This document shows positions 1 to 10,206 of a DNA stretch of 64,000 nt, piece by piece. The position numbers were made by a program, and so were the translations under genes. The stretch is from the NCBI GenBank assembly GCA_902514875.1, contig CABXSY010000003.1:1-64000 (forward strand), in the 5' to 3' direction. Source of the stretch: an uncultured Alphaproteobacteria bacterium. GTDB lineage: Bacteria > Pseudomonadota > Alphaproteobacteria > HIMB59 > GCA-002718135. The notes under the pieces are model-generated. The model was not told the origin of the DNA and did no database searches. It was given only the letters and a program-made list of their open reading frames with translations. Position 1 is the stretch's first letter. Each line of letters opens with the position of its first letter.

Positions 1-1000
1 ACATCTATCTGTAGACCACATATTATCTAATAAAGAAATTGAATTAATTATAAATTTGACAATTCCAGATGTTCACTTTGAAGTTTCAAAATCAATTCTT
101 GAATCTGGAAAACATTCTTATTCAGAAAAGCCATTGTCTATTAAGTTTGAACATGGTGAAGAGTTAGTCAATTTAGGTAATTCAAAAGGTCTGCATGTTG
201 GTTGTGCTCCAGATACATTTCTTGGCGCTGGTATACAGGAAGCAAAAAATATTATTGATCAAAATGAAATAGGTAAAATAAATCTTGGTAGTATTTCAAT
301 GGGTGTAGCTGGACATGAAATTTGGCATCCAAACCCAGATTTTTATTACAAATATGGTGGTGGTCCAATTCTTGATATGGGCCCATATTATTTTACTGCC
401 TTAGTAAATCTACTTGGTCCTGCTAAAAATGTTTTTACGCAATCAAGAACGGTTTATCAAAAAAGAGTTATTGGCAGTGGTGATAGACAAGGGCAAGAAA
501 TAGAAGTAGAAATTCCAACAACTTTAGTTTCTCAAATTGAATTTGAGAATGGTGCATTAATTGACTCATTTTTTTCTTTTGATGTTTGGAAACACAGTAA
601 GAATCACATTGAGTTATATGGTGATAAAGGTTCAATAAATATTCCTGATCCAAATATGTTTGGTGGTGATATTCTGGTTTGTAAATCAAAAAATGGAAAT
701 TGGGAAAATATAGATACCAAGAATAATAATTTAGGTAAAATAAATATTAAAAATAAATCTGAAAAAGCAAATGAGTCAGCGGGTATTGCTAACTATAGAG
801 GTATTGGTGTGAGCGAAACAGTTGATGCAATAAAAAATAATCGTTTAAATAGATGTAGTGGAGAATTAAGCCTTCACGTTTTAGATATATTAGATAGTAT
901 TATTACATCATCAAAAGAAAATAAAAAAATAGAACTTAGAAGTTCTATTAAAAATTTAAATTACTTCTCAGAAGATGAGATTAGTAATTTACTAAAGTGA
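1..1000 (+). CDS. Gfo/Idh/MocA family oxidoreductase, 5' truncated by window edge
   Basis: The frame stays open upstream of the track start at 56 (HLSVDHILSNKEIELIINLTIPDVHFEVS...), so the gene begins before the window. Has EKP and GGGPILDMGPYY motifs typical of the family. Confidence 0.85.
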   Translation, partial: HLSVDHILSNKEIELIINLTIPDVHFEVSKSILESGKHSYSEKPLSIKFEHGEELVNLGNSKGLHVGCAPDTFLGAGIQEAKNIIDQNEIGKINLGSISMGVAGHEIWHPNPDFYYKYGGGPILDMGPYYFTALVNLLGPAKNVFTQSRTVYQKRVIGSGDRQGQEIEVEIPTTLVSQIEFENGALIDSFFSFDVWKHSKNHIELYGDKGSINIPDPNMFGGDILVCKSKNGNWENIDTKNNNLGKINIKNKSEKANESAGIANYRGIGVSETVDAIKNNRLNRCSGELSLHVLDILDSIITSSKENKKIELRSSIKNLNYFSEDEISNLLK

Positions 1001-1010
1001 AAGGAATAAA

Positions 1011-1724
1011 ATGAAAAAAGCTCTTATAGTTTATGGAGGTTGGCCTGGACATGAGCCAGAAAAATGTACTGAAATAATTAAAGGCATGCTGGAGCCTGAA
1101 GGATATGAGGTAAGAGCAGAATATCAAACTTCTGCATTTGCAGAAGACTATGTTCACGAAATGGATTTGCTTATACCTATAGTGACCATGGCCTTTCATT
1201 TTGATCCTAGAGGAGAAATAAAAAAAACTGCTGTTAATAATGTTATTAAAGCTGTGCACAATGGTTGTGGTCTTGCAGGTCATCACGGTGGAATGTGTGA
1301 TGCATTTAGACAATCAATTGATTGGCAGTTCTTAACAGGAGGTCAATGGGTAAGTCACCCAAATGGTATTCATGATTATAAAGTAAATATAACAAAAAAA
1401 GATGATCCAATTATGGAAGGCATTGAAGATTTTGATTACCATTCAGAACAATATTACATGCATGTGGATCCATTAAATGAAGTTTTAGCAACGACAACAT
1501 TTAAAGGTAACGAAGTTTGGAAGCTTGAACAAGAACCTGGCTCATCAAGTGGTGACGCATATACAACAGAATGGTTAAAGGGTGTAGAAATGCCAGTTGC
1601 TTGGAAAAGACGAATTGGGAAAGGAAAAATTTTTTATATTTCTCTTGGTCATTTTGCTCATGAATTAAACCACCCACAAATGAATAAAATTTATAAACGT
1701 GGTTTACTTTGGGCATCAAGATAG
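1011..1724 (+). CDS. ThuA domain-containing protein (trehalose-utilisation type)
   Basis: ORF with GLAGHHGGMCDAFR, FDYHSEQYYMHVDP and PVAWKRRIGKGKIFYISLGH motifs of the ThuA family. Confidence 0.85.
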   Translation: MKKALIVYGGWPGHEPEKCTEIIKGMLEPEGYEVRAEYQTSAFAEDYVHEMDLLIPIVTMAFHFDPRGEIKKTAVNNVIKAVHNGCGLAGHHGGMCDAFRQSIDWQFLTGGQWVSHPNGIHDYKVNITKKDDPIMEGIEDFDYHSEQYYMHVDPLNEVLATTTFKGNEVWKLEQEPGSSSGDAYTTEWLKGVEMPVAWKRRIGKGKIFYISLGHFAHELNHPQMNKIYKRGLLWASR

Positions 1725-1747
1725 AGTAATATAATACAAGTAATAAT

Positions 1748-3061
1748 ATGAAAGAATATTTTAGTAAAATACCAGAAATTAAATTTGAGGGTAAAGAAAG
1801 TACAAATCCATTTGCGTTTAAATTTTACGATGAAAATAAAAAAGTTTTAGGTAAGTCTATGAAAGAGCATTTAAGATTTGCTACTTGTTATTGGCATACA
1901 TTTACTTGGCCTGGCCTTGATCCATTTGGCGGTCAAACATTTGATAGACCTTGGATGCAAGCAGGTGATGAAATGAAAATGGCTGAAATGAAACTTGATG
2001 CTGCATTTGATTTTTTCACCAAAATCAAAACACCTTTTTTCTGCTTTCACGATAGAGATATTTCTCCTGAAGGTTCAAATTATGCTGAGACACAAAAAAA
2101 TTTCTTTCATATTATAGATTTAATGGAACAAAAAATTAATGACTCAGGAATGAAATTACTTTGGGGAACAGCAAATGCTTTTTCTCATAAAAGATATATG
2201 AGTGGTGCATCTACCAATCCAGACCCAGAAGTTTTTGCATATAAAGCTGCACAAGTAAAAGATTGTATGGATGCAACGATGAGATTGGGTGGTCAAAACT
2301 ACGTTCTTTGGGGTGGAAGAGAAGGATACGAAACTATTCTTAATACTGACATGACTAAAGAAACAGCTAATCTTCAAAGATTTTTAGAATTAGTTGTTAA
2401 TTATAAACACAAGATAGGATTTAAAGGTCAAATTTTATTGGAACCAAAACCTCACGAACCAACTAAACATCAATATGACTTTGACTCTGCAACTTGCTTA
2501 GCGTTTTTACGAAAGGCAGGTTTAGAAAATGAGATTAAATTAAATGTTGAAGTTAATCATGCAACTTTATCTGGTCATAATTTTGAACATGAAATTGCTT
2601 ACGCAACTTCAAACAACGCATTAGGAAGCATTGATATTAATAGAGGTGATACTTTAATAGGTTGGGATACGGATCAATTCCCAAATAATCCTGCCGACTT
2701 AATTATGTCATTTTACTTTATTTTTAAGAATGGTGGCTTGGGTCAAGGAGGAATGAACTTTGATGCAAAAATAAGAAGACAATCTATTGATCCTGAAGAT
2801 TTATTTCATGCTCACATTGGGGGAATGGATGTATGTGCAAAAACACTTATTGCTGTTGAAAAATTAATGAATGATAATGTTATTCCTAAGTTTATTGAAG
2901 ATAGATATTCGGATTGGAATAAAGAATTGGGTCAGCTTATTCATAATAAAGACACTGGATTAGATGATATAAATAAAAAAGTAATCGACGATAATATTGA
3001 ACCAGAACCTCGTTCAGGAAGACAAGAATATCTGGAAAATATCTTTAATAAATATTTGTAG
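1748..3061 (+). CDS. xylA: xylose isomerase
   Basis: 437 aa, FATCYWHTF, FFCFHDRDISPEG, WGGREGYETLLNTD-like and EPKPHEPTKHQYDFD motifs of class II xylose isomerase. Confidence 0.96.
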   Translation: MKEYFSKIPEIKFEGKESTNPFAFKFYDENKKVLGKSMKEHLRFATCYWHTFTWPGLDPFGGQTFDRPWMQAGDEMKMAEMKLDAAFDFFTKIKTPFFCFHDRDISPEGSNYAETQKNFFHIIDLMEQKINDSGMKLLWGTANAFSHKRYMSGASTNPDPEVFAYKAAQVKDCMDATMRLGGQNYVLWGGREGYETILNTDMTKETANLQRFLELVVNYKHKIGFKGQILLEPKPHEPTKHQYDFDSATCLAFLRKAGLENEIKLNVEVNHATLSGHNFEHEIAYATSNNALGSIDINRGDTLIGWDTDQFPNNPADLIMSFYFIFKNGGLGQGGMNFDAKIRRQSIDPEDLFHAHIGGMDVCAKTLIAVEKLMNDNVIPKFIEDRYSDWNKELGQLIHNKDTGLDDINKKVIDDNIEPEPRSGRQEYLENIFNKYL

Positions 3062-3103
3062 TTACTAATCATAAGTTTCTATACTAATTGATTTATAAAT
3101 ATT

Positions 3104-4033
3104 ATGAAAATTTATAAATTAGACACAGCATCAGATTTTGAAAAATTAAACCTTTGTCTCGCAATAGGTAATTTTGATGGAATTCATAAAGGGCACCAAG
3201 AAATAATAAATAAAATTAAGGAGATTGCATCAAACAATAATTTATTATCTTCTATAATGAGTTTTAATCCTCATCCTCGTATTTACTTTAATCAAATTAA
3301 TGAGCCTTTTAATATTTATACTCAAAATGATAAAATAAATTTTCTTGAACAATTGGGTTTAGATATATTTATAGATTTTACTTTTGATAACAATCTATCA
3401 GTATTATCAGCTGATGATTTTGTAACTAAAATTCTTATTGATAAATTAGACATTAAATACTTAGTTATAGGTACTGACTTTAAGTTTGGAAAAGACAGAA
3501 AAGGTAATTTTAAAACATTAGAAAAGTATACTGAAAAAAATAATTTTAATATTCATTTAATCGAACCTATTATGCTTGCTGATAAATCTGATAAATATTC
3601 ATCTTCAATAATTCGATCACAAATAAAAGAAGGTTATGTGGAAGATGTTACAGAGTCTTTAGGTAGGCCCTGGCATATGCATGGAACAATAATTGAAGGT
3701 GATAAAAGAGCTAGAGAAATCAATTTTCCAACTGCTAATATGATACCAGATCAACACATATTACCAAAAAGAGGTGTTTACTGTGTGGAAGTGCTATTAG
3801 AAGGCAAAAAATACAAAGGTATTTCAAATTTTGGTTTAAGACCAACAGTCGATGGAAGCAAACTCCTTCTAGAGACACATATGTTTAATTTTAGTGAAGA
3901 AATATATGGTAAAGAATTGACTGTTGAATTCCTTACATTTATTAGGTCTGAACAAAAATTTAATAATTTTGAAGAATTAACTAAGCAAATCAATAAAGAT
4001 ATAAATACAGCTAAAGAATATCATCAACTATAA
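3104..4033 (+). CDS. ribF: bifunctional riboflavin kinase/FAD synthetase
   Basis: AIGNFDGIHKGHQ, SSSIIRSQIKEG and INFPTAN motifs; directly upstream of ileS. Confidence 0.93.
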   Translation: MKIYKLDTASDFEKLNLCLAIGNFDGIHKGHQEIINKIKEIASNNNLLSSIMSFNPHPRIYFNQINEPFNIYTQNDKINFLEQLGLDIFIDFTFDNNLSVLSADDFVTKILIDKLDIKYLVIGTDFKFGKDRKGNFKTLEKYTEKNNFNIHLIEPIMLADKSDKYSSSIIRSQIKEGYVEDVTESLGRPWHMHGTIIEGDKRAREINFPTANMIPDQHILPKRGVYCVEVLLEGKKYKGISNFGLRPTVDGSKLLLETHMFNFSEEIYGKELTVEFLTFIRSEQKFNNFEELTKQINKDINTAKEYHQL

Positions 4034-6807
4034 TGGAATATAAAGATACAATTTTTCTTCCCAAAACATCTTTTGAAATGAGAGCTAATCTTCCCTCAAA
4101 AGAACCTGCAATAATAGAGGAGTGGGATAAAGAAAATATTTTTAAAAAGCTAAGAGATAAATCTAAAGGTAGAGAAAAATTTGTTCTTCATGATGGTCCG
4201 CCATACGCAAATGGACATATTCATATGGGAACTGCTCTTAATAAAATTTTAAAAGATGTTATTGTGCGAACACAACAAATGGCTGGTAAAGACTCTATCT
4301 ATGTTCCTGGTTGGGATTGTCACGGTTTACCAATTGAATGGAAAATAGAAGAAGAATATAGAAAAAAAGGAAAGAACAAGGATGATGTTCCAACTGTTCA
4401 ATTTAGGAATGAGTGTAGAGAGTTTGCAGAAAAATGGATCGATATACAAAAAAAAGAGTTTAGGCGACTTGGTGTTGAAGGGGATTGGGAAAATCCATAT
4501 CTCACAATGTCAAATCAAGCAGAAGCACAAATTGTTCGAGAGCTCGGAAAATTTCTTCTTGATGAAAGTTTGTATAAAGGAGCAAAACCAGTTCTCTGGT
4601 CTGTTGTAGAAAAGACAGCTCTAGCTGATGCAGAAGTTGAATATGAAGATCATACGTCTAACACTATATATGTTAAATTTTTAATTAAAAATTCTACCGA
4701 TAAAGATTTAATTGATTCTAATATTGTTATTTGGACAACAACTCCTTGGACTATTCCAGGTAATAGAGCTTTGGCTTATGGAAAAGAATTAGATTATTCA
4801 CTTATTGTTGTTGAAGAATTAGAAGAAGATAGTTTAGTCAAAAAAAATGATAAATTAATTTTCGCTTCAGAACTTGTAGAAAGTGTAACTGAAGAAATTG
4901 GAATTAAAAAATTTAGTACAAAAAAGAAATTTAAAGGAGATAATTTATCTTCTTGCGAATGTGAGCATCCATTTAAAAAATTGGGATATGACTTTATTGT
5001 AAAACCATTTCATGGAGACTTTGTAAATTTAGAACAGGGAACAGGGGTAGTTCATATAGCTCCTGGACACGGAGATGACGACTATGTTTTAGGGATAAAA
5101 AACAATGTTGATATTATCCAGACAGTACAAGATGATGGAAAATATAATCAACACGCTGTTGGTTTTGAAGGTGAACATATTTATAAAGTAGATCATAAAA
5201 TTGCAGATAAATTAGAAGAATTTTCAAAATTATTATTTAAGGGTACTCTTCGTCATAGCTACCCACATTCGTGGAGGTCTAAAGCTCCTCTTATTTATAG
5301 AAATACTCCTCAATGGTTCATTTCTATGGAAAAAAATAATCTAAGAGAGATTGCTCTTAAATCAATTGATGAAACTATTTTCTATCCACCTCAAGGTCAA
5401 ACAAGGCTTAGATCAATGATTGAAACTAGACCAGATTGGTGTGTGTCTAGACAAAGAGTTTGGGGTGTGCCTTTGCCATTATTTGTAAGTAAAAAAACTG
5501 GTCAACCTTTAAGAGATGAAAACATTATTAATAGAATAGCTGATATATATGAAAAAGAAGGAAGCAATACGTGGTTTACCGAAGATCCACAAAGATTTTT
5601 AGGGGATGAATATTCAATTGATGATTATGAACAGGTAAAAGATGTAGTTGAAGTATGGTTTGATAGTGGCTCTACACATGCTTTTTGTCTAGAACAAAGA
5701 GAAGATTTGAAATGGCCTGCATCTATGTATTTAGAAGGCAGTGATCAACACAGAGGATGGTTTCATTCATCTCTTTTGGAATCTTCAGGCACTAGAGGCA
5801 AAGCACCTTACGAAAGTGTTCTAACACATGGATTTGTTGTTGATGGAAGAGGACGTAAAATGTCTAAATCTTTAGGTAACGTTATTTCTCCAGATGATAT
5901 ATTAAAAAAATATGGAGTAGATATTTTAAGATTGTGGGTCGTTGCTTCTGATTATTATGATGATCTTAAACTTGATAATGCCATTCTCCAATCACAAGCA
6001 GAGTCTTATAGAAGAATAAGAAACACCTTCCGTTTTTTAATTGGTAATTTAAATAATTATAAGAATGAAGAGTCGATAGATGAGAAAGAGTTTCCAGAAT
6101 TAGAACAATATCTTCTTCATAGATTATGGGAAGTTGATCAAACTATTCAAAAATGTGTAAAAACTTTTAATTTTCATTTAATGTTTACCACACTTTTAAA
6201 TTTTTGTTCTAATGATCTTTCAGCTTTTTATTTTGATATTAGAAAAGATACTATCTACTGTGATAGTATAAATTCAATCAAAAGGCGATCTACAAGAACT
6301 CTTTTAAATATTATCTTTAACCATTTAGTAAGGTGGTTTGCTCCTTCTATTTCTTTTACTTCTGAAGAAGCTTGGAAAGCTATGGGAAATACTGAAAGTA
6401 TACATCTTCAAGATTTTTTAAATTGTAAAAAAGAATACCAAAATGATCAATTAAATGAAAAGTGGAATTTGATTAAGAATATAAGAAAAGTTTCTACGGG
6501 TGCTATTGAAAAAATAAGAGAAGAAAAAATTATACGTTCAAGTTTAGAAGCTCATTTGGATATATTTGTATCAAAAGAAAATTTTGATAAAGTTAATGAG
6601 GTAATGTTTGATGAAATTGCGATTACTTCATCATATAAACTGCATGAACTTGATGAAAATAGCCAGGGCTTTTCAATAGATGAAATTGAAAATGTAAAGG
6701 TACAATCATCAAAAGTTAGTGGTCAAAAATGTCAAAGATGCTGGAAATATGAAAAAGAATTAGTGAAAAATGAAATTTGCAATCGTTGTAATGATGCAAT
6801 AAGTTAA
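4033..6807 (+). CDS. ileS: isoleucyl-tRNA synthetase
   Basis: 924 aa, HDGPPYANGHIHMG, GRKMSKSLGN, and C-terminal zinc-binding CQRCWKYE...CNRC. Confidence 0.98.
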   Translation: MEYKDTIFLPKTSFEMRANLPSKEPAIIEEWDKENIFKKLRDKSKGREKFVLHDGPPYANGHIHMGTALNKILKDVIVRTQQMAGKDSIYVPGWDCHGLPIEWKIEEEYRKKGKNKDDVPTVQFRNECREFAEKWIDIQKKEFRRLGVEGDWENPYLTMSNQAEAQIVRELGKFLLDESLYKGAKPVLWSVVEKTALADAEVEYEDHTSNTIYVKFLIKNSTDKDLIDSNIVIWTTTPWTIPGNRALAYGKELDYSLIVVEELEEDSLVKKNDKLIFASELVESVTEEIGIKKFSTKKKFKGDNLSSCECEHPFKKLGYDFIVKPFHGDFVNLEQGTGVVHIAPGHGDDDYVLGIKNNVDIIQTVQDDGKYNQHAVGFEGEHIYKVDHKIADKLEEFSKLLFKGTLRHSYPHSWRSKAPLIYRNTPQWFISMEKNNLREIALKSIDETIFYPPQGQTRLRSMIETRPDWCVSRQRVWGVPLPLFVSKKTGQPLRDENIINRIADIYEKEGSNTWFTEDPQRFLGDEYSIDDYEQVKDVVEVWFDSGSTHAFCLEQREDLKWPASMYLEGSDQHRGWFHSSLLESSGTRGKAPYESVLTHGFVVDGRGRKMSKSLGNVISPDDILKKYGVDILRLWVVASDYYDDLKLDNAILQSQAESYRRIRNTFRFLIGNLNNYKNEESIDEKEFPELEQYLLHRLWEVDQTIQKCVKTFNFHLMFTTLLNFCSNDLSAFYFDIRKDTIYCDSINSIKRRSTRTLLNIIFNHLVRWFAPSISFTSEEAWKAMGNTESIHLQDFLNCKKEYQNDQLNEKWNLIKNIRKVSTGAIEKIREEKIIRSSLEAHLDIFVSKENFDKVNEVMFDEIAITSSYKLHELDENSQGFSIDEIENVKVQSSKVSGQKCQRCWKYEKELVKNEICNRCNDAIS

Positions 6808-7260
6808 GTGATAAAGATAGCTATACTAGTATCATTAATTTTTTTTGATCTTCTAACTAAGTATTTAATTCAAGATAATTTGTTTTTAAATCAATCAATA
6901 AAAATCAATGAATATTTTGATTTAGTTTATGTTCAGAACTTTGGTGTTTCTTTTGGTTTATTCTCTGGTTATGTTTCTTATTGGATATTAATACTTATAG
7001 CCTTAATAGTTGTTATATTAATTTTTTATTTATTTATTAAATCAGATAAACAACTAGAAAAACTGGCTTATTTCTTTGTTATAATTGGGGCTTTATCAAA
7101 TATCATTGATAGATTGATAAATAGTTATGTTGTTGATTTTATCTTACTACATTATAAAAATTTTTATTGGCCAGCATTTAATCTAGCAGATATCTATATT
7201 ACAATTGGAATTATCATGTTAATAATGAGTTTTTTTATAAAATCAAAAACAGTAAAATGA
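6808..7260 (+). CDS. lspA: lipoprotein signal peptidase II (GTG start)
   Basis: ALSNIIDRL...VVDFI...WPAFNLADI catalytic motifs, four predicted TM segments, position after ileS. Confidence 0.93.
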   Translation: MIKIAILVSLIFFDLLTKYLIQDNLFLNQSIKINEYFDLVYVQNFGVSFGLFSGYVSYWILILIALIVVILIFYLFIKSDKQLEKLAYFFVIIGALSNIIDRLINSYVVDFILLHYKNFYWPAFNLADIYITIGIIMLIMSFFIKSKTVK

Positions 7261-7757
7261 AAAAAGTTATTTTTGTAATAATCATTTCCTCAATTTTTCT
7301 ATCTTCTTGTAATACTATAAGAAGTAGTGCTGGTGTAGAAAGAAAAGTAATAGATGAATATAATGTAGTTGAAAATCCTCCATTAGTAATTCCACCAAAT
7401 TTTAATTTACTACCACCTGATCAAATTGAATCAAAAGATATTGATGATACCGATACTGAGCTAGCAAAGGAAATTCTCTTTGGTCTGGATGAAGAAAGTG
7501 ATGAAACACCTTCTGAAAATTCTGTTATCGACAATATTTTAAAAGAAACTGAAGCAGATCAAGTAGATAATAGTATCAGGGAAGATCTTGATGGAAACTC
7601 AGAAGATGAAATAAGGCAAGATAATGCAGATGTTGAAAGTGAAAATATAGAAGAGCCAAAAAAGAAGAAAAGATTTTTCTTTTTCAACAGTAAAGAAGAA
7701 AATGAAGATGACGAAGAAGGTGAACCTAAAAAGAAAAAAAGATTTTTCTTCTTTTAA
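7257..7757 (+). CDS. DUF3035/BamF-like outer membrane lipoprotein with repeated C-terminal EPKKKKRFFFF tail
   Basis: Lipobox (IFLSSC), VENPPLVIPPNFNLLPP motif, location after lspA as in many alphaproteobacteria. Confidence 0.7.
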   Translation: MKKVIFVIIISSIFLSSCNTIRSSAGVERKVIDEYNVVENPPLVIPPNFNLLPPDQIESKDIDDTDTELAKEILFGLDEESDETPSENSVIDNILKETEADQVDNSIREDLDGNSEDEIRQDNADVESENIEEPKKKKRFFFFNSKEENEDDEEGEPKKKKRFFFF

Positions 7758-7765
7758 TTTTATAA

Positions 7766-8965
7766 ATGGAAATAAAATACTTTAATTCAAATTTTGACAA
7801 AATCTCTCAAAATAAAGATACTGATCAAAGTATAACCAATTTAATAGAAAAACTTCCTTCTCTGAATATTGTTTCAGATAAAAATTTATTAGAAGAAACC
7901 ATAAAAATTTCAAAACAATTTAAAGAGAAAAAGGAAAAAATAATTGTATTTGGTACAGGAGGTTCAAATTTAGGAGCTAGAGCATTAAATAATATTATTT
8001 CCAATAATAAAATTATCTTAGAATTTTATGATAATGTTGACCCTATTAATTTTGAAAAAAATTTTCAAAATATTAATTTTGAGCTAACTGGCTTCTTAGT
8101 TATTTCAAAATCGGGTACTACACCAGAGACATTATCTCAATTTTCATGTCTCTATCAAAAGGCAATAGAAGCTAACAAGGTTGAAGATTTTTTTTCAAAT
8201 ACTCTAATCATAACTGAATTTAAAGAATCACCACTTTTTAAAATTGCAAAAGATAATAATTGTTTACTATTAGAGCATCATAAAGATGTTGGAGGCAGAT
8301 ATTCTATATTTACCAATGTTGGTATAGTTCCTGCAATCATTTCTGGATTAAATATAGATGCACTTTTTGGTGGAGCATCTGAAGTAATTAATAATATTGA
8401 TACTTACAAACCTTACAATCTTGGAAGATATTTAACTCAAAAAGAAAATGTAAAATTTACTAATAATGTTTTAATGACATATTCTGATTCACTTTATTTT
8501 TTTGGAAAATGGTATCTGCAACTTTGGGCAGAAAGTATTGGAAAAAATAATAAAGGTATTACAGCAATTCATTCAGTAGGGACCACTGATCAGCATAGTC
8601 AATTACAACTGTATTTAGATGGACCTAAAGATAAATATTTCACCTTTATCACTACAGATCATTCAAATAAGGGCATAAAAATTAATAATAATATGTTTGA
8701 AAATACCGATATTGACTATTTTAAAGATAAAACAATGGGGGATCTAATGGAAGCTGAACAGCGCGCAACCATTGAAACTTTTAAATTAAATAATTTTAGT
8801 TTTAGAGAAATCTATATTCCTAAAATAGATGAACAAAACTTAGGTAAATTATTATCGTTTAGTATAATAGAAACAATTGCTTCCTGTATGTATTTAGATG
8901 TTGATCCTTTCGATCAACCTGCTGTTGAACAAGGTAAAAAACTAACTAAAACTTATTTAAGATAA
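7766..8965 (+). CDS. pgi: glucose-6-phosphate isomerase
   Basis: FGTGGSNLGARAL, VISKSGTTPET, GRYSIFTNVGIVPA and DPFDQPAVEQGK motifs. Confidence 0.93.
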   Translation: MEIKYFNSNFDKISQNKDTDQSITNLIEKLPSLNIVSDKNLLEETIKISKQFKEKKEKIIVFGTGGSNLGARALNNIISNNKIILEFYDNVDPINFEKNFQNINFELTGFLVISKSGTTPETLSQFSCLYQKAIEANKVEDFFSNTLIITEFKESPLFKIAKDNNCLLLEHHKDVGGRYSIFTNVGIVPAIISGLNIDALFGGASEVINNIDTYKPYNLGRYLTQKENVKFTNNVLMTYSDSLYFFGKWYLQLWAESIGKNNKGITAIHSVGTTDQHSQLQLYLDGPKDKYFTFITTDHSNKGIKINNNMFENTDIDYFKDKTMGDLMEAEQRATIETFKLNNFSFREIYIPKIDEQNLGKLLSFSIIETIASCMYLDVDPFDQPAVEQGKKLTKTYLR

Positions 8966-9517
8966 TTTAAAAATATAAATTATTGTTTTACCGTAAGTCT
9001 TTTTTTGAAGTAGATTTAAATTTTCTGGAATTACAATATTATCTTTCACACCAGTTTCTAAACCAATCACGGTAGTATTTTTAATATTGCTTGATAAATT
9101 TTCTAAAAGATTTGTTAAATTATACTTTGCATATGGTGGGTCAATATAAACAACTGAAATATTTTGAAATTCTATTTCTAATTTAGAATGAATAAGGTCT
9201 TCTTCATAAATTTTAAATTGATTATTTTTACAAATACTTAAACAATTTTTTTTTAAAATTTTAAGAACTTCAATATTATTCTCAAAAAAAATTACTTCAC
9301 TCATGCTTCTAGAAATTGCTTCTAAACCCATTGTGCCAATTCCTGCAAAAAGATCTAAAAAAATTTTATTTTTATATAATTCAATAGAATTTTTGATTGC
9401 ATAACTTTCAATAATTGAAAAAAAAGCTTCTCTTTTTAGAGAAGAAGTTGGTCTTACAAAATCATTAGTACTAGCTAATTTTTTTTGCTTAAATTTTCCT
9501 CCAGTAATCCGTATCAT
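8957..9517 (-). CDS. rsmD: 16S rRNA (guanine(966)-N(2))-methyltransferase RsmD
   Basis: MIRITGGKFK, RPTSSLKREAFFSI, FLDLFAGIGTMGLEAISR, YIDPPYA motifs. Confidence 0.93.
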   Translation of the reverse strand: MIRITGGKFKQKKLASTNDFVRPTSSLKREAFFSIIESYAIKNSIELYKNKIFLDLFAGIGTMGLEAISRSMSEVIFFENNIEVLKILKKNCLSICKNNQFKIYEEDLIHSKLEIEFQNISVVYIDPPYAKYNLTNLLENLSSNIKNTTVIGLETGVKDNIVIPENLNLLQKKTYGKTIIYIFKLS

Positions 9518-10206
9518 TTGCTAATTGAATTTAATTTTTGAAATTGCCCTTCTTTAAGTCTTCCAAGCTTATAAGGGCCATATCCAATTCTTATTAATTT
9601 AACTATATTCCATGAAAAATAATTACAAATATTTCTAATTTCTCTATTTTTTCCTTCTTTAAGTTTAAAAATTAACCAATTATGATTTTTTAATTTTTTT
9701 TCAAAGGCAACTTTAATTTTTTTATAACTAATTTCTTTAATTGTAATACCTTTATTTATTTTTTGTAAATCAGTATTTTGTACATTGCTATTTATACAAA
9801 CTCTATAAACCCGCTCAATGTTTGAAGATGGAAGTTCTAAATATCTTGAATAATCACCATTATTAGTTAGTAAGATCAATCCTTCACTCATATAATCTAA
9901 TCTTCCAACGCTTATTAATTGACCGACATTCTTTGGTAATAAATCAAAAATTTTTTTCCTACCTAAATTATCTTTTGTACTACAAATATATTTAATTGGT
10001 TTGTATAACTTCCATACTTCAATTTTATTTGCTTTTTTAACAATTTTATTATTAACTTTAATTATATCTAAATTACTTACTTTATGACTTGGATGAAGGC
10101 ATACTTGATTATTAATTTTAATTTTTTTTTCTACAATTAATTTTTCTGCATCTCTTCGTGAACAAATTCCAGCACTTGATAGATATTTTGAAATCCTAAT
10201 ATTCAC
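9514..10206 (-). CDS. rRNA pseudouridine synthase, RluB/RsuA family
   Basis: N-terminal S4 domain (ISKYLSSAGICSRRDAEKLI), VGRLDYMSEGLILLTNNGD, KEGKNREIRNIC. Confidence 0.92.
   Translation of the reverse strand: MNIRISKYLSSAGICSRRDAEKLIVEKKIKINNQVCLHPSHKVSNLDIIKVNNKIVKKANKIEVWKLYKPIKYICSTKDNLGRKKIFDLLPKNVGQLISVGRLDYMSEGLILLTNNGDYSRYLELPSSNIERVYRVCINSNVQNTDLQKINKGITIKEISYKKIKVAFEKKLKNHNWLIFKLKEGKNREIRNICNYFSWNIVKLIRIGYGPYKLGRLKEGQFQKLNSISK

Noticed and set aside
981-1313. 110-aa minus-strand ORF overlapping thuA
   Set aside because: Opposite to a clear ThuA coding frame; composition looks like antisense of coding sequence.
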